Assembly: GCA_947044365.1 (NCBI GenBank) | Contig: OX345636.1 | Coordinates: forward strand, 32,064,966-32,128,965 | Direction: 5' to 3' | Source: Petrosia ficiformis | Lineage: Eukaryota > Porifera > Demospongiae > Haplosclerida > Petrosiidae | Length of the DNA: 64,000 nucleotides | Part shown: positions 1-13,790 of the stretch, in pieces | How the letters are laid out: each line of letters opens with the position of its first letter | Position numbering within the stretch: the first letter of the stretch is position 1 | Made by a program: the position numbers and the translations under genes | The notes under the pieces: model-generated | The model's database searches: none | Seen by the model: the letters and a program-made list of their open reading frames with translations, nothing else | Told to the model about the DNA's origin: nothing

Positions 1-800
1 CGTACCCAATACAGAAAAGTGTTTAGTTTAGTATTGGTTCTAATACTCAATCTTTAGTTTAGTATTAGTTCTCGTACCCAATACAGAAAAGTGTTTAGTT
101 TAGTATTGGTTCTAATACTCAATCTATAGTTTAGTATTAGTTCTCGTACCCAATACAGAAAAGTGTTTAGTTCAGTATTGGTTCTAATACTCAATCTTTA
201 GTTTAGTATTAGTTCTCGTACCCAATACAGAAAAGTGTTCAGTTTAGTATTGATTCTAATACTCAATCTTTAGTTTAGTATTAGGTCTAGTACTCATTAC
301 AGAAAAGTGTTTAGTTTAGTATTGGATCTAATACTCAATCTTTAGTTTAGTATTAGTTCTAGTACTCATTACAGAAAAGTGTTTAGTTTAGTATTAGTTC
401 TAGTACTCAACCTTTAGTTAAGTATTAGTTCTAGTACTCAATACAGAAAAGTCTTTAGTTTAGTATTAGTTCTAGTACTTAAAGAAAAGTGTTCAGTATA
501 GTATTGGTTCCAATGCTCAATCTTTAGTTCAGTATTAGTTCCAGTACTTATAGAAAGGTGTTCAGTTTAGTATTGGTTCTAATACTCAATCTTTAGTTTA
601 GTATTAGTTCTAGTACTCATTACAGAAAAGTGTTTAGTTTAGTATTGGTTCTAATACTCAATCTTTAGTTTAGTATTAGTTCAAACACTCAATACAGAAA
701 GTGTTTACTTTAATATTGGTTCTACTACCCAATACTGAAAACTATTAGGTTTAGTATTGGTTCTAGTACACAATCTTTAGTTTAGTATTAGTTTTAATAC
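1..800. repeat. 72-bp minisatellite array
   Basis: Tandem copies of a unit of about 72 bp run from the window edge to about position 800. Each unit holds two related halves built on the words tttagtttagtattgg and ctaatactcaatc. The first copies are nearly identical; copies to the right diverge and lose bases (for example 471-560). The array continues off the left edge, so its true length is unknown. No reading frame is preserved. Confidence 0.9.
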
Positions 801-811
801 CAAAAATTCAA

Positions 812-850
812 CTATATATATATATAATTTATGATTATAATATATATACA

Positions 851-881
<31 letters not shown>

Positions 882-905
882 GTATGTATTATACAATGTA
901 TATCA
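812..905. repeat. AT dinucleotide-rich stretch
   Basis: Interrupted (TA)n with tacatgta interruptions separates the 72-bp array from the 29-bp array. Low-complexity DNA with no coding potential. Confidence 0.8.
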
Positions 906-1505
906 GTGGGGACTAATGAGACTCAGAAGGGACTCATTAGACTCAGACTACTTGGGACTCATTAGACTAATGGGACTCAGGATTCATGAGACCAATTGGT
1001 AATCATAACACTCAAAGAGACTAGTTGGGACTCATCAGACTCAAAGAGACTAGTTGGGACTCGTGAGACTAAAGAGAGACTACTTGGGACTCATGAGACT
1101 CACAGAGACTACTGGGGACTCATGAGACTCAAAGAGACTACTGGGGACTCATGAGACTCAAAGAGACTACTGGGGACTCATGAGACTCAAAGAAACTACT
1201 GGGGACTCATGAGATTCACAGAGACTAGTTGGGACTCATCAGACTCACAGAGACTACTGGGGACTCATCCGACTCACAGAGACTAGTCGGGACTCATCAG
1301 ACTCACAGAGACTAATGGGGACTCATGATATTCACAGAGACTAGTTGGGACTCATCAGACTCACAGAGACTACTGGGGACTCATCCGACTCACAGAGACT
1401 AGTCGGGACTCATCAGACTCACAGAGACTACTGGGGACTCATGATATTCACAGAGACTAGTTGGGACTCATGACACTCCAAAAGACTAACAGAGACTCAT
1501 GAGAC
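906..1505. repeat. 29-bp minisatellite array
   Basis: About twenty tandem copies of a unit near 29 bp. Its core is gggactcatgagactcaaa followed by gagactact. Copies at 1130-1210 are almost identical, and those at the left edge are degenerate. Variants with catcagactcac alternate at 1210-1450 in a two-unit pattern, suggesting a higher-order repeat of about 58 bp or more. Non-coding. Confidence 0.9.
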
Positions 1506-1603
1506 TGAAAGAAAATAATCTTCATGGTTACTATATAATAATAACCACAATAATGTAATTATATTTGGTGCCTGCAATACGGAGATAGTACCGTTTTACT
1601 GAC

Positions 1604-2374
1604 CTTGTTCCATCTTTAGTAGATTCCAGTCTAAACCACTCATTATCAGCATCTTTGTTGTTAGTAACATACTGTAAGAATTTAGGAACATTTAGTAAGC
1701 TAAAATGAAAAATTTAATTATTTTCATCTTTCTTAACAAAGTGCTGGTATTAGTGGTGTCGTAATACTTTTACAGACCCTGTTTAAATGGAGTCTTATCT
1801 GTAGCTACAACCAGGCCTTTCTTGCATGATCATGGTCATCCAACATGTCATGTAATTAATACGAACATATCTCAAAGAATGTTTTTCAGTCCACATGTGA
1901 CAAAGACTATAAGATGGTACATGTAGCTAGAGTCTAGGATTTATTCCAAGGCGACTCAAAGGCATGTATGTTAAAGTAATTTTGTGGCTAATGTTCACAT
2001 TCATGATAACCTCAAAATATCGTATTAATTATGCAGCATCTCAATAATGAAGCAATGGATTGAATTTGACGTACAAAAAAAAAATAATGGGAAGGATAGT
2101 TATATGAATATAATGTCATCACTCAAGGTAATAATATAATAATTATAATATAATATTCGCAATGATTATTCCACTGTAATAACTCTACAGTACTCTGATC
2201 AATATGCTATACCTTTAGTAACATGGCATTGCTAGTCTGCTCTACCAAGAGAGGTGTATTCTTCTTTTAATCTAGTCACCCACTGAACACCATCACGAGG
2301 ACCTGCTCTGGTGCCGATCAGAGGAATGGCAGCCTACAACGTTCTTTTGTGGCTTCATCCACGTCTTCCACCAT
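1604..2374 (-). pseudogene. UFC1: UFC1-like E2 enzyme, two exons, 3' part missing
   Basis: UFC1 is the E2-type enzyme that passes the ubiquitin-like modifier UFM1 to its ligase. Exon 1 (2374 to 2241) starts at an ATG (2372-2374). It encodes MVEDVDEATKER, then, after a change of frame, residues [17 protein letters not shown] and RLKEEYTSL, matching the UFC1 N-terminus. Exon 2 (1671 to 1604) follows a good acceptor (ttcttacag) and encodes YVTNNKDADNEWFRLES then TKDGTR, ending at donor AAG/gtcagt. Oddities: five extra bases (tgtag) break the frame in exon 1, and the only donor joining the peptides cleanly (2241/2240) is gc rather than gt. The later exons, including the catalytic cysteine, are absent where minisatellites now lie. 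They may sit beyond the left edge. The gene is either a decaying copy or a gene with sequence errors. Confidence 0.75.
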
Positions 2375-2479
2375 AATAATGTTGGGTGTGGTTATATTAG
2401 ACGTGTGTGTGTGTCTTTCCTTAGCACACTTGGTTATGCTCCTGGTACTCCTACCAAGATAGAAAAACGCATGATGACA

Positions 2480-3205
2480 TTCTAAAGAAATAAATATTGT
2501 GTGGAATTACAGTAGAAAAATATTGTAGGATAGTGTTACTGTTATTATATTAATAATAGTAGTGTAGGTAAAGAAATAATATTGAGTGCTGCAAAATATT
2601 AGAAAAAAGGTGTGTTGATGTATATAATTTTATAAAGAAAAAATGTGTATGAACATTATAAAGAAAATTAGATAGTATGGAATAATTATAAATCAAATAT
2701 TGTGTAAAATAATATGGCAGGGGATTGTGTAAAAACTGAACATCTTTTTTCTTAAAATATTTTAAAATGCAATAAAAAAGACAACCATGTACATCTTCGC
2801 ATACTATAAGTAATAATATTCATCTTTCAAAACAATTATTATTTAAAGTCTGAAACACAAGAAGTGACAATGACAATAGTAGTGTATGTTATAATATAAT
2901 ATAATTAAGACAAATAGTGTATAATAAAATATTACATATTACTAAAATTAATAGTAGTATATAAAAACAATTATAACGATTATTAATTAAAAAGGTGACA
3001 AGATTTGAAAGAAAAAAATTGTACACAAACAGAAACAAAATATACACAAGAAAGAAATTTAAAGTACTCTGGACTGGAGTACTGGATGAGGTAGACTGGA
3101 ACTGGAACACTGGTTTAGGTAGGATGAAACTGGAGCAGTGGATGAGGCAGACTGCATGGAACCAGAGCACTGGATTAGATAGTCTGGAACAGCAGCACTA
3201 GCCAC
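2480..3205. repeat. AT-rich left flank of satellite, related to 17395-19055
   Basis: No gene is visible. Two stretches resemble parts of the inverted-repeat region at 17.4-19.1 kb. Around 2848-2895 (gtctgaaacacaagaag and gacaatagtagtgtatg) matches 18655-18700 in direct orientation. Around 3070-3115 (actggagtactggatgagg, then tagactggaactgg) matches 18240-18300 in reverse complement. Positions 3063-3190 also hold short imperfect repeats of the actgga/ggatgagg motif. This suggests the satellite lies within, or next to, copies of one dispersed element. Confidence 0.55.
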
Positions 3206-3902
3206 GTAAAACTTGATCCAACTGTTAGTGACTTGAAGAGACCTTCGGTGTCCAACCTGGGCATCTTTATAGTGATTCCTTCTAGGCTCTTGCTTTCTTT
3301 AATCTTGATCCATCTATCTACTTTATGGACTTGAGGAGACCATCGGCATCCCCAACATGGGCATCTGTATAGTGATTGCTTCTTGGGTCTTGCTTTCTTT
3401 AATCTTGATCCATCTATCCACTTTAGTGACTTGAAGAGACCTTCGGCCTCCACAAACTGGGCATCTGTATGGTGATTGCTTATTGGGTCTTGCTTTCTTT
3501 AATTATGATCCAACTATCAACTTCAGTGACTTGAAGAGACTTTCGGTGTCCCCAACCTGGGCATCAGTATAGTGATTGCTTCTAGGGTCTTGCTTTCTTT
3601 CATCTAGACCATATTAGTGACTTCAAGACACTTTCAGCATCCCCAAACTGGGCATCGGTATAGTGATTGCTTCTGTATCTTGCTTTCTTTAATTATGGAC
3701 TTTCGGCATCCCCAACCTGGGCATCTATATGGAGATTGCTTCTTGGGTCATGCTTTCATTCTTCTTCATCCATGTATCCACTATAATGATTTGAAGAGAC
3801 CTTCAGCATCCCCAACCTGGGCATCTCTATAGTGATTGCTTCTTGGGTCTTGCTTTCTTTAATTATGATCCAACTATCCACTATAGTGATTTGAAGAGAC
3901 CT

Positions 3903-4370
3903 TCGGCATCCCCAACCTGGGCATCTGTATGGTGATTGCTTATTGGGTCTTGCTTTCTTTAATTATGATCCAACTATCAACTTCAGTGACTTGAAGAGAC
4001 CTTCTTTGTCCCCAACCTGGGCATCAGTATAGTGATTGCTTCAAGGCTCTTGCTTTCTTTAATCTTGATCCATCTATCCACTTTAGTGACTTGAAGAGAC
4101 CTTCGGCATCCACAAACGGGGCATCTGTATAGTGTTTGCTTCTAGGGTCTTGCTTTCTTTCATCTAGACCATATTAGTGACTTCAAGACACTTTCAGCAT
4201 CCCCAAACTGGGCATCGGTATAGTGATTGCTTCTGTGTCTTGATTATGGACCTTCGGCATCCCCAACCTGGGCATCTATATGGTGATTGCTTCTTGGGTC
4301 ATGCTTTCATTCTTCTTCATCCATGTATCCACTATAGTGATTTGAAGAGATCTTCAGCATCCCAAACCTG
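3903..4370. repeat. Higher-order block also present at 6809-7285
   Basis: A run of several monomers carrying the variants cttctttgtccccaacc, cacaaacggggcatctg and catctagaccatattag occurs here and again about 2906 bp downstream. Part of it (3617-3830) is also related to 4177-4430 at an offset of 560 bp. Small differences (the aattatgg deletion near 4240) show the copies have since diverged. Confidence 0.7.
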
Positions 4371-4880
4371 GGCCTCTGTATCTTCTTGGGTGTTGCTTTC
4401 TTTAATCTTGATTCATCTATCCACTTTAGTGACTTGAAGAGACTTTCGGTGTCCTCAACCTGGGCATCTGTGTAGTCTTTATTCTTGAATATTTTAGTGA
4501 ATTGAAGAGACCTTCGGCATCCCCAACCTGGGCATCTATATGGTGATTGCTTCTTGGATCATGCTTTCATTCTTCTTCGTCCATGTATCCACTATAGTGA
4601 TTTGAAGAGACCTTCTTTGTCCACAACCTGGGCATCAGTATAGTGATTGCTTCCAGGCTCTTGCTTTCTTTAATCTTGATCCATCTATCCACTTTAGTGA
4701 CTTGAAGAGACTTTCGGTGTCCCCAACCTGGGCATCTGTGTAGTCTTTATTCTTGAACATTTTAGTGAATTGAAGAGACCTTCGGCATCACCAATCTGGG
4801 CGTCTGTATAGTGATTGTTTCTTGGGTCTTGCTTTCTTTAATCTTGATCCATCTATCCACTTTAGTGACTTGAAGAGACT

Positions 4881-6768
4881 TTCGGTGTCCCCAACCTGGG
4901 CATCTGTGTAGTCTTTATTCTTGAACATTTTAGTGAATTGAAGACACCTTCGGCATCACCAATCTGGGCGTCTGTATAGTGATTGTTTCTTGGGTCTTGC
5001 TTTCTTTAATCTTGATCCATCTATCCATTTTAGTGACTTGAAGAGACTTTCGGTGTCCCCAACCTGGGCATCTGTATAGTCATTATTCTTGAACATTTTA
5101 GTGAATTGAAGAGACCTTCGGTGTGTATTATAATTGCTTCTTGGGTCTTGCTTTGTTTAATCTTGATCCATCTATCCACTTTAGTGACTTGAAGACCTTC
5201 GGCATCACCAAACTGGGCATCGGTATAGTGATTGCTTCTTGGGTGTTGCTTTCTTTAATATTGATGCATCTATCCCCTATAGTGACTTGAAGAGACCTTC
5301 TGTGTCCCCAACCTGGGCATCTGTATAGTCTTTATTCTTGAACATTTTAGTGAATTGAAGAGACCTTCGGCATCACCAATTTGGGCGTCTATATAGTGAT
5401 TGATTCTTGGGTCTTCCTTTCTTTAATCTTGATCTATCTATCCACTTTATTGACTTGAAGAGACCTTCGGCATCTCCAACCAGGGAACTATATGGTGATT
5501 GCTTCTTGGGTCTTGCTTTCTTTACTTATGATCTTGCTTTCTTTCATCTAGATCATTATAGTGACTTGAAGATAAATTCAGCATCCCCAAACTGGGCATC
5601 TGTATAGTGTTTGCTTCTAGGGTCTTGCTTTCTTTAATCTTGATCTATCTATCCACTTTAGTGACTTGAAGAGACCTTCGGTGTCCCCAACCTGGGTATC
5701 TGTATAGTCTTTCATCTAGATCATTTTAGTGACTTGAAGAGACCTTCAGCATCCCCAACCTGGGCATCTGTATAGTGATTGCTTCTTGGGTCTTGCTTTC
5801 TTTAATCTTGATCCATCTATCCACTTTAGTGACTTGAAGAGACCTTCGGTGTCCCCAACCTGGGCATCTGTGTAGTCTTTATTCTTGAACATTTTAGTGA
5901 ATTGAAGACACCTTCGGCATCACCAATCTGGGCGTCTGTATAGTGATTGTTTCTTGGGTCTTGCTTTCTTTAATCTTGATCCATCTATCCATTTTAGTGA
6001 CTTGAAGAGACTTTCGGTGTCCCCAACCTGGGCATCTGTATAGTCATTATTCTTGAACATTTTAGTGAATTGAAGAGACCTTCGGTGTGTATTATAATTG
6101 CTTCTTGGGTCTTGCTTTGTTTAATCTTGATCCATCTATCCACTTTAGTGACTTGAAGACCTTCGGCATCACCAAACTGGGCATCGGTATAGTGATTGCT
6201 TCTTGGGTGTTGCTTTCTTTAATATTGATGCATCTATCCCCTATAGTGACTTGAAGAGACCTTCTGTGTCCCCAACCTGGGCATCTGTATAGTCTTTATT
6301 CTTGAACATTTTAGTGAATTGAAGAGACCTTCGGCATCACCAATTTGGGCGTCTATATAGTGATTGATTCTTGGGTCTTCCTTTCTTTAATCTTGATCTA
6401 TCTATCCACTTTATTGACTTGAAGAGACCTTCGGCATCTCCAACCAGGGAACTATATGGTGATTGCTTCTTGGGTCTTGCTTTCTTTACTTATGATCTTG
6501 CTTTCTTTCATCTAGATCATTATAGTGACTTGAAGATAAATTCAGCATCCCCAAACTGGGCATCTGTATAGTGTTTGCTTCTAGGGTCTTGCTTTCTTTA
6601 ATCTTGATCTATCTATCCACTTTAGTGACTTGAAGAGACCTTCGGTGTCCCCAACCTGGGTATCTGTATAGTCTTTCATCTAGATCATTTTAGTGACTTG
6701 AAGAGACCTTCAGCATCCCCAACCTGGGCATCTGTATAGTGATTGCTTCTTGGGTCTTGCTTTCTTTA
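4881..6768. repeat. Tandem 964-bp higher-order duplication in satellite
   Basis: The block from about 4881 to 5804 recurs at a constant offset of 964 bp (about 5845-6768) with almost no differences in the lines compared. It includes unusual monomers such as the unit with gtgtgtattataattgc and the double ctttctttacttatgatc unit. Matching of such idiosyncratic monomers at one fixed offset shows a recent block duplication rather than ordinary monomer similarity. Differences appear at the edges (near 4880/5844 and after 6768). Confidence 0.85.
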
Positions 6769-9700
6769 ATTTGATCCATCTATTCACTTTAGTGACTTCA
6801 AGAGACCTTCGGCATCCCCAACCTGGGCATCTGTATGGTGATTGCTTATTGGGTCTTGCTTTCTTTAATTATGATCCAACTATCAACTTCAGTGACTTGA
6901 AGAGACCTTCTTTGTCCCCAACCTGGGCATCAGTATAGTGATTGCTTCAAGGCTCTTGCTTTCTTTAATCTTGATCCATCTATCCACTTTAGTGACTTGA
7001 AGAGACCTTCGGCATCCACAAACGGGGCATCTGTATAGTGTTTGCTTCTAGGGTCTTGCTTTCTTTCATCTAGACCATATTAGTGACTTCAAGACACTTT
7101 CAGCATCCCCAAACTGGGCATCGGTATAGTGATTGCTTCTGTGTCTTGCTTTCTTTAATTATGGACCTTCGGCATCCCCAACCTGGGCATCTATATGGTG
7201 ATTGCTTCTTGGGTCATGCTTTCATTCTTCTTCATCCATGTATCCACTATAGTGATTTGAAGAGATCTTCAGCATCCCCAACCTGGGCATCTGTATAGTG
7301 ATATCTTCTTGGGTGTTGCTTTCTTTAATCTATCCACTTTAGTGACTTGAAGAGACCTTCGGCATCCCCAACCTGGGTATCTATATGGTGATTGCTTCTT
7401 GGATCATGCTTTCATTCTTCTTCATCCATGTATCCACTATAGTGATTTGAAGAGACCTTCTTTGTCCACAACCTGGGCATCAGTATAGTGATTGCTTCTA
7501 GGCTCTTGCTTTCTTTAATCTTGATCCATCTATCCACTTTAGTGACTTGAAGAGACTTTCGGTGTCCCCAACCTGGGCATCTGTGTAGTCTTTATTCTTG
7601 AACATTTTAGTGAATTGTAGAGACCTTCGGCATCACCAATCTGGGCGTCTGTATAGTGATTGTTTCTTGGGTCTTGCTTTCTTTAATCTTGATCCATCTA
7701 TCCACTTTAGTGACTTGAAGAGACCTTCGGCATCCCCAACCTGGGCATCTACATCGTGATTGCTACTTCGGTCTTGCTTTCTTTCATCTAGATCATTTTA
7801 GTGACTTGAAGAGTCCTTCGGTGTCGCCAACCTGGGCATCTGTATAGTCTTTATTCTTGAACATTTTAATGAATTGAAGAGACATTCGGTGGCCCCAACC
7901 TGGGCATCTGTATAGTGATTGCTTCTAGGCTCTTGCTTTCTTTAATCTTGATCCATCTATCAACTTGTGTCCCCAACCTGGGCATCGGTATAGTCTTTAT
8001 TCTTGAACATTTTAATGAATTGAAGAGACATTCGGTGTCCCCAACCTGGGCATCTGTATAGTGATTGCTTCTAGGCTCTTGCTTTCTTTAATCTTGATCC
8101 ATCTATCCACTTGTGTCCCCAACCTGGGCATCTGTATAGTCTTTATTCTTGAACATTTTAGTGAATTGAAGAGACCTTCGGTGTGTATTGTAATTGCTTC
8201 TTGGGTCTTGCTTTGTTTAATCTTGATCCATCTATCCACTTTAGTGACTTGAAGACCTTCGGCATCACCAAACTGGGCATCGGTATAGTGATTGCTTCTT
8301 GGGTGTTGCTTTCTTTAATATTGATGCATCTATCCCCTATAGTGACTTGAAGAGACCTTCGGTGTCCCCAACCTGGGCATCTGTATAGTCTTTATTCTTG
8401 AACGTTTTAGTGAATTGAAGAGACCTTCGGCATCACCAATCTGGGCGTCTATATAGTGATTGATTCTTGGGTCTTCCTTTCTTTAATCTTGATCTATCTA
8501 TCCACTTTATTGACTTGAAGAGACCTTCGGCATCTCCAACCTGGGTATCTATATGGTTATTGCTTCTTGGGTCTTGCTTTCTTTAATTATGATCTTGCTT
8601 TCTTTCATCTAGATCATTTTAGTGACTTGAAGAGACCTTCGGCAACCACAAACTGGACCATCTTTTTAGTGTTATCTTCTAGGGTCTTGCTTTCTTAAAT
8701 CTTGATCCATCTTTCCACTTTAGTGACTTAAAGAGACCTTCAGCATCCTCAACCTGGGCATTGCTATAGTGATTCCTTCTTGGGTCTTGCGTTTTTTAAT
8801 CTGGATCCATCCATCAATTTTAGTGACTTGGAGACATTCAGCATCCCCAACCTGGGCATTGGTATAGTGATTCCTTCTTGGGTCTTGCTTTGTTTAATCT
8901 TTATCCATCTATCCACTTTAGTGACTTGAAGACCTTCGGCATCACCAAACTGGGCATCGGTATAGTGATTGCTTCTTGGGTGTTGCTTTCTTTAATATTG
9001 ATGCATCTATCCCCTATAGTGACTTGAAGAGACCTTCGGTGTCCCCAACCTGGGCATTTGTATAGTCTTTATTCTTGAACATTTTAGAGAATTGAAGAGA
9101 CCTTCGGCATCACCAATCTGGGCGTCTGTATAGTGATTGATTCCTGGGACTTGCTTTGTTTAATCTTGACCCATCTATGCACTTTAGTGATTTCAAGAGA
9201 CCTTCGGTGTCCCCAACCTGGGCATCGGTATAATGATTATTTCTTGGGTCTTGCTTTCTTTAATCTTGATCCTTCTATCCACTTTAGTGACTTTAGGAGA
9301 ACTTCAGTGTCCCCAACTTGGGGATCGGTATAGTGATTGCTTCTAGGCTCTGTCTTTCTTTAGTCTTTATCCATCTATCCACTTTAGTGACTTGAAGAGA
9401 CCTTCGGTGTCACCAACCTGGGCATCTGTATAGTCTTTATTCTTGAACATTTTAGTGAATTGAAGAGACCTTCGGCATCCCATACCTGGGAATCTGCAAT
9501 TGCTTATTGGGTCTTGCTTTCTTTAATCTTGATCCATCTATCCACTTTATTGACTTGAAGAGACCTTCGGTGTCCCCAACCTGGGCATCTGTATAGTCTT
9601 TATTCTTGAATATTTTAGTGAATTGAAGAGACCTTTGGCATCGCCAATGTGGGCATCTGTATGGTGATTGCTTATTGGGTCTTGCTTTCTTTAATTATGA

Positions 9701-12700
9701 TCCAACTATCAACTTCAGTGACTTGAAGAGACCTTCGGTGTCCACAACCTGGGTATCAGTATAGTGATTGCTTCTAAGCTCTTGCTTTCTTTAATCTTGA
9801 TCCATCTATCCACTTTATTGACTTGAAGAGACCTTCGGCATCCCCAACGTGGACATCTGTATGGTGATTGCTTATTGGGTCTTGCTTTCCTTAAAAGTGA
9901 TCCAACTATCAACTGCTGTGACTTGAAGAGACTTCGGCATCACCAAACTGGGTCTTGCTTTGTTTAATCTTGATCCATCTATCCACTTTTGTGACATGAA
10001 GACCTTCGGCATCACCAAACTGGGCATCGGTATAGTGATTGCTTCTTGGGTCTTCCTTTCTTTAATCTTGATGCATCTATCCCCTATAGTGACTTGAAGA
10101 GAGCTTCGGCATCACCAATCTGGGCGTCTGTACAGTGATTGATTTTTGGGTCTTCCTTTCTTTAATCTTGAAGCATCTATCCCCTATAGTGACTTGAAGA
10201 GAGCTTCGGCATCCACAAACTGGGCCATCTGTTTAGTGTTATCTTCTAGGGTCTTGCTTTCTTTAATCTTGATCAATCTATCCACTTTAGTGATTTGAAG
10301 AGACCTTCGGCATCCCCTATTTGGGAATCTGTATGGTGATTGCTTATTGGGTCTTGCTTTCTTTAATTATGATCCATCTATCCACTTTAGTGACTTGAAG
10401 AGACCTTCGGTGTCCCCAATCTGGGCATCTGTATAGTCTTTATTCTTGAACATATTAGTGAATTGAAGAGACCTTCGGTGTCCACAACCTGGGCATCTGT
10501 ATAGTCTTTATTCTTGAACATTTTAGTGAATGGAAGAGACCTTCGGTGTCCCCAATCTGGGCATCTGTATAGTCATTATTCTTGAACAATTTAGTGAATT
10601 GAAGAGACCTTCGGCATCACCAATCTGGGCGTCTGTACAGTGATTGATTCATGGGTCTCCCTTTCTTTAATCTTGATCTATCTATCCACTTTATTGACTT
10701 GAAGAGACCTTTGGCATCCCCAACCTGGGCATCCATATTGTGATTGCTACTTGGGTCTTGCTTTCTTTAATTATGATCTTGCTTTCTTTCATCTGGATCA
10801 TTTTAGTGACTTGAAGAGACCTTCGGTGTGTATTGTAATTGCTTCTTGGGTCTTGCCTTGTTTAATCTTGATGCATCTATCCCATATAGTGACTTGAAGA
10901 GACCTTCGGCATCTCCAACCTGGGCATCTATATGGTTATTGCTTCTTGGGTCTTGCTTTCTTTAATTATGATCTTGCTTTCTTTCATCTACATCATTTTA
11001 GTGACTTGAAGAGACCTGCGGTGTCCCCAACCTGGGCATCTGTATAATCTTTATTCTTGAACATTTTAGTGAATTGAAGAGACCTTCGGCATCACCAATC
11101 TGGGCGTCTGTATAGTGATTGATTCCTGGTTCTTCCTTTCCTTAATCTTGATCTATCGATCCACTTTATTGACTTGAAGAGACCTTCGGCATCCCCTACC
11201 TGGGAATCTGTATGGTGATTGCTTTTTGGGTCTTCCTTTCTTTAATTATGAACCAACTATCAACTTCAGTGACTTGAAGAGACCTTCGGTGTCCCCAATC
11301 TGGGCAACAGTATAGTGATTGCTTCTAGGCTCTTGCTTTCTTTAATCTTGATCCATCTATCCACTTTAGTGACTTGAAGTGACCTTCGGTGTCCCCAACC
11401 TGGGCATCTGTATAGACTTTATTCTTGAACATTTTAGTGAATTGAAGAGACCTTCGGCATCACCAATCTGGGCGTCTGTATAGTGATGGTATCTTGGGTC
11501 TTGCTTTCTCTTGATCCATCTATCCACTTTAGTGACTTAAAGAGACCTTCGGTGTCCCCAACCTGGGCATCTGTATAGTCTTTATTCTTGAACATTTTAG
11601 TGAATTGAAGAGACCTTCGGCATCACCAATCTGGGCGTCTGTATAGTGATTGATTCCTGGGTCTTCCTTTCCTTAATCTTGATCTATCGATCCACTTTAT
11701 TGACTTGAAGAGACCTTCGGCATCCCCAACCTGGGCATCTATATCGTGATTGCTACTTGGGTCTTGCTTTCTTTAATTATGATCTTGCTTTCTTTCATCT
11801 AGATCATTTTAGTGACTTGAAGAGACCTTTGGTGTCCCCAATCTGGGCATCTGTATAGTCATTATTCTTGAACATTTTAGTGAATTGAGAGACCTTCGGT
11901 GTCCCCAATCTGGGCATCAATATAGTCTTTATTCTTGAACAATTTAGTGAATTGAAGAAACCTTCGGCATCACCAAACTGGGCATCGGTATAGTGATTGC
12001 TTCTTGGGTGTTGCTTTCTTTAAAATTGATGCATCTATCCCCTATAGTGACTTGAAGGGAGCTTCGGCATCCCCAACCTGGGCATCCATATCATGATTGC
12101 TACTAGGGTCTTGCTTTGTTTAATCTTGATCCATCTATCCACTTTAGTGACTTGAAGACCTTCGGCATCACAAAACTGGGCATCGGTATAGTGATTGCTT
12201 CTTGGGTGTTGCTTTCTTTAATATTGATGCATCTATCCCCTATAGTGACTTGAAGAGACCTTCGGTGTCCCCAACCTGGGCATCTGTATAGTCTTTATTC
12301 TTGAACATTTTAGTGAATTGAAGAGACCTTCGGCATCACCAATCTCGGCGTCTATATAGTGATTGATTCTTAGGTCTTCCTTTCTTTAATCTTGATCTAT
12401 CTATCCACTTTATTGACTTGAAGAGACCTTCGGCATCCCCAACCTGGGAACTATATGGTGTTTGCTTCTAGGGTCTTGCTTTCTTTCATCTAGACCAAAT
12501 TAGTGACTTGAAGAGACTTTCAGCATCCCCAACCTGGGCATCGGTATAGTGATTGTTTCTGGGTCTTGCTTTCTTTAATTATGGACCTTCGGCATCCCCA
12601 ACCTGAGCATCTGTATGGAGATTGCTTCTTGGGTCTTGCTTTCATTCATCTTGATCAATCTATCCACTTTAGTGACTTGAAGAGACCTTCGGCATCCCCT

Positions 12701-12779
12701 ACCTGGGAATCTGTATGGTGATTGCTTATTGGGTCTTGCTTTCTTTAATTATGATCTTGCTTTCTTTCATCTAGATCAT

Positions 12780-13790
12780 TTTAGTGACTTGAAGAGTCCT
12801 TCGGTGTCGCCAACCTGGGCATCTGTATAGTCTTTATTCTTGAACATTTTAATGAATTGAAGAGACATTCGGTGTCCCCAACCTGGGCATCTGTATAGTG
12901 ATTGCTTCTAGGCTCTTGCTTTCTTTAATCTTGATCCATCTATCAACTTGTGTCCCCAACCTGGGCATCTGTATAGTCTTTAGTCTTGAACATTTTAGTG
13001 AATTGAAGAGACCTTCGGAGTGTATTGTAATTGCTTCTTGGGTCTTGCTTTGTTTAATCTTGATCCATCTATCCACTTTAGTGACTTGAAGACCTTCGGC
13101 ATCACCAAACTGGGCATCGGTATAGTGATTGCTTCTTGGGTATTGCTTTCTTTAAAATTGATGCATCTATCCCCTATAGTGACTTGAAGGGAGCTTCGGC
13201 ATCCCCAACCTGGGCTTCTGTATAGTCTTTATTCTTGAACATTTTAGTGAATTGAAGAGACCTTCGCATCCCCAACCTGGGCATCTACATCGTGATTGCT
13301 ACTTCGGTCTGGCTTTCTTTAATTATGATCTTGCTTTCTTTCATCTAGATCATTTTAGTGACTTGAAGAGTCCTTCGGTGTCGCCAACCTGGGCATCTGT
13401 ATAGTCTTTATTCTTGAACATTTTAATGAATTGAAGAGACATTCGGTGTCCCCAACCTGGGCATCTGTATAGTGATTGCTTCTAGGCTCTTGCTTTCTTT
13501 AATCTTGATCCATCTATCCACTTGTGTCCCCAACCTGGGCATCTGTATAGTCTTTATTCTTGAACATTTTAGTGAATTGAAGAGACCTTCGGTGTGTATT
13601 GTAATTGCTTCTTGGGTCTTGCTTTGTTTAATCTTGATCCATCTATCCACTTTAGTGACTTGAAGACCTTCGGCATCACCAAACTGGGCATCGGTATAGT
13701 GATTGCTTCTTGGGTGTTGCTTTCTTTAAAATTGATGCATCTATCCCCTATAGTGACTTGAAGGGAGCTTCGGCATCCCCAACCTGGGCA
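12780..13790. repeat. 574-bp tandem block, related to 7790-8330
   Basis: Monomers including the truncated atcaacttgtgtccccaac and gtgtattgtaattgcttc forms occur at 12780-13210, again 574 bp further right, and once more near 7800-8330 (offset about 4837 bp). This shows long-range block copying within the array. Confidence 0.7.

Noticed and set aside
3617..13663. Many ATG-initiated ORFs of 60-90 codons on both strands
   Set aside because: All lie within the satellite, change frame with each 100-bp monomer, and recur only where the underlying DNA block is duplicated. They are not genes.
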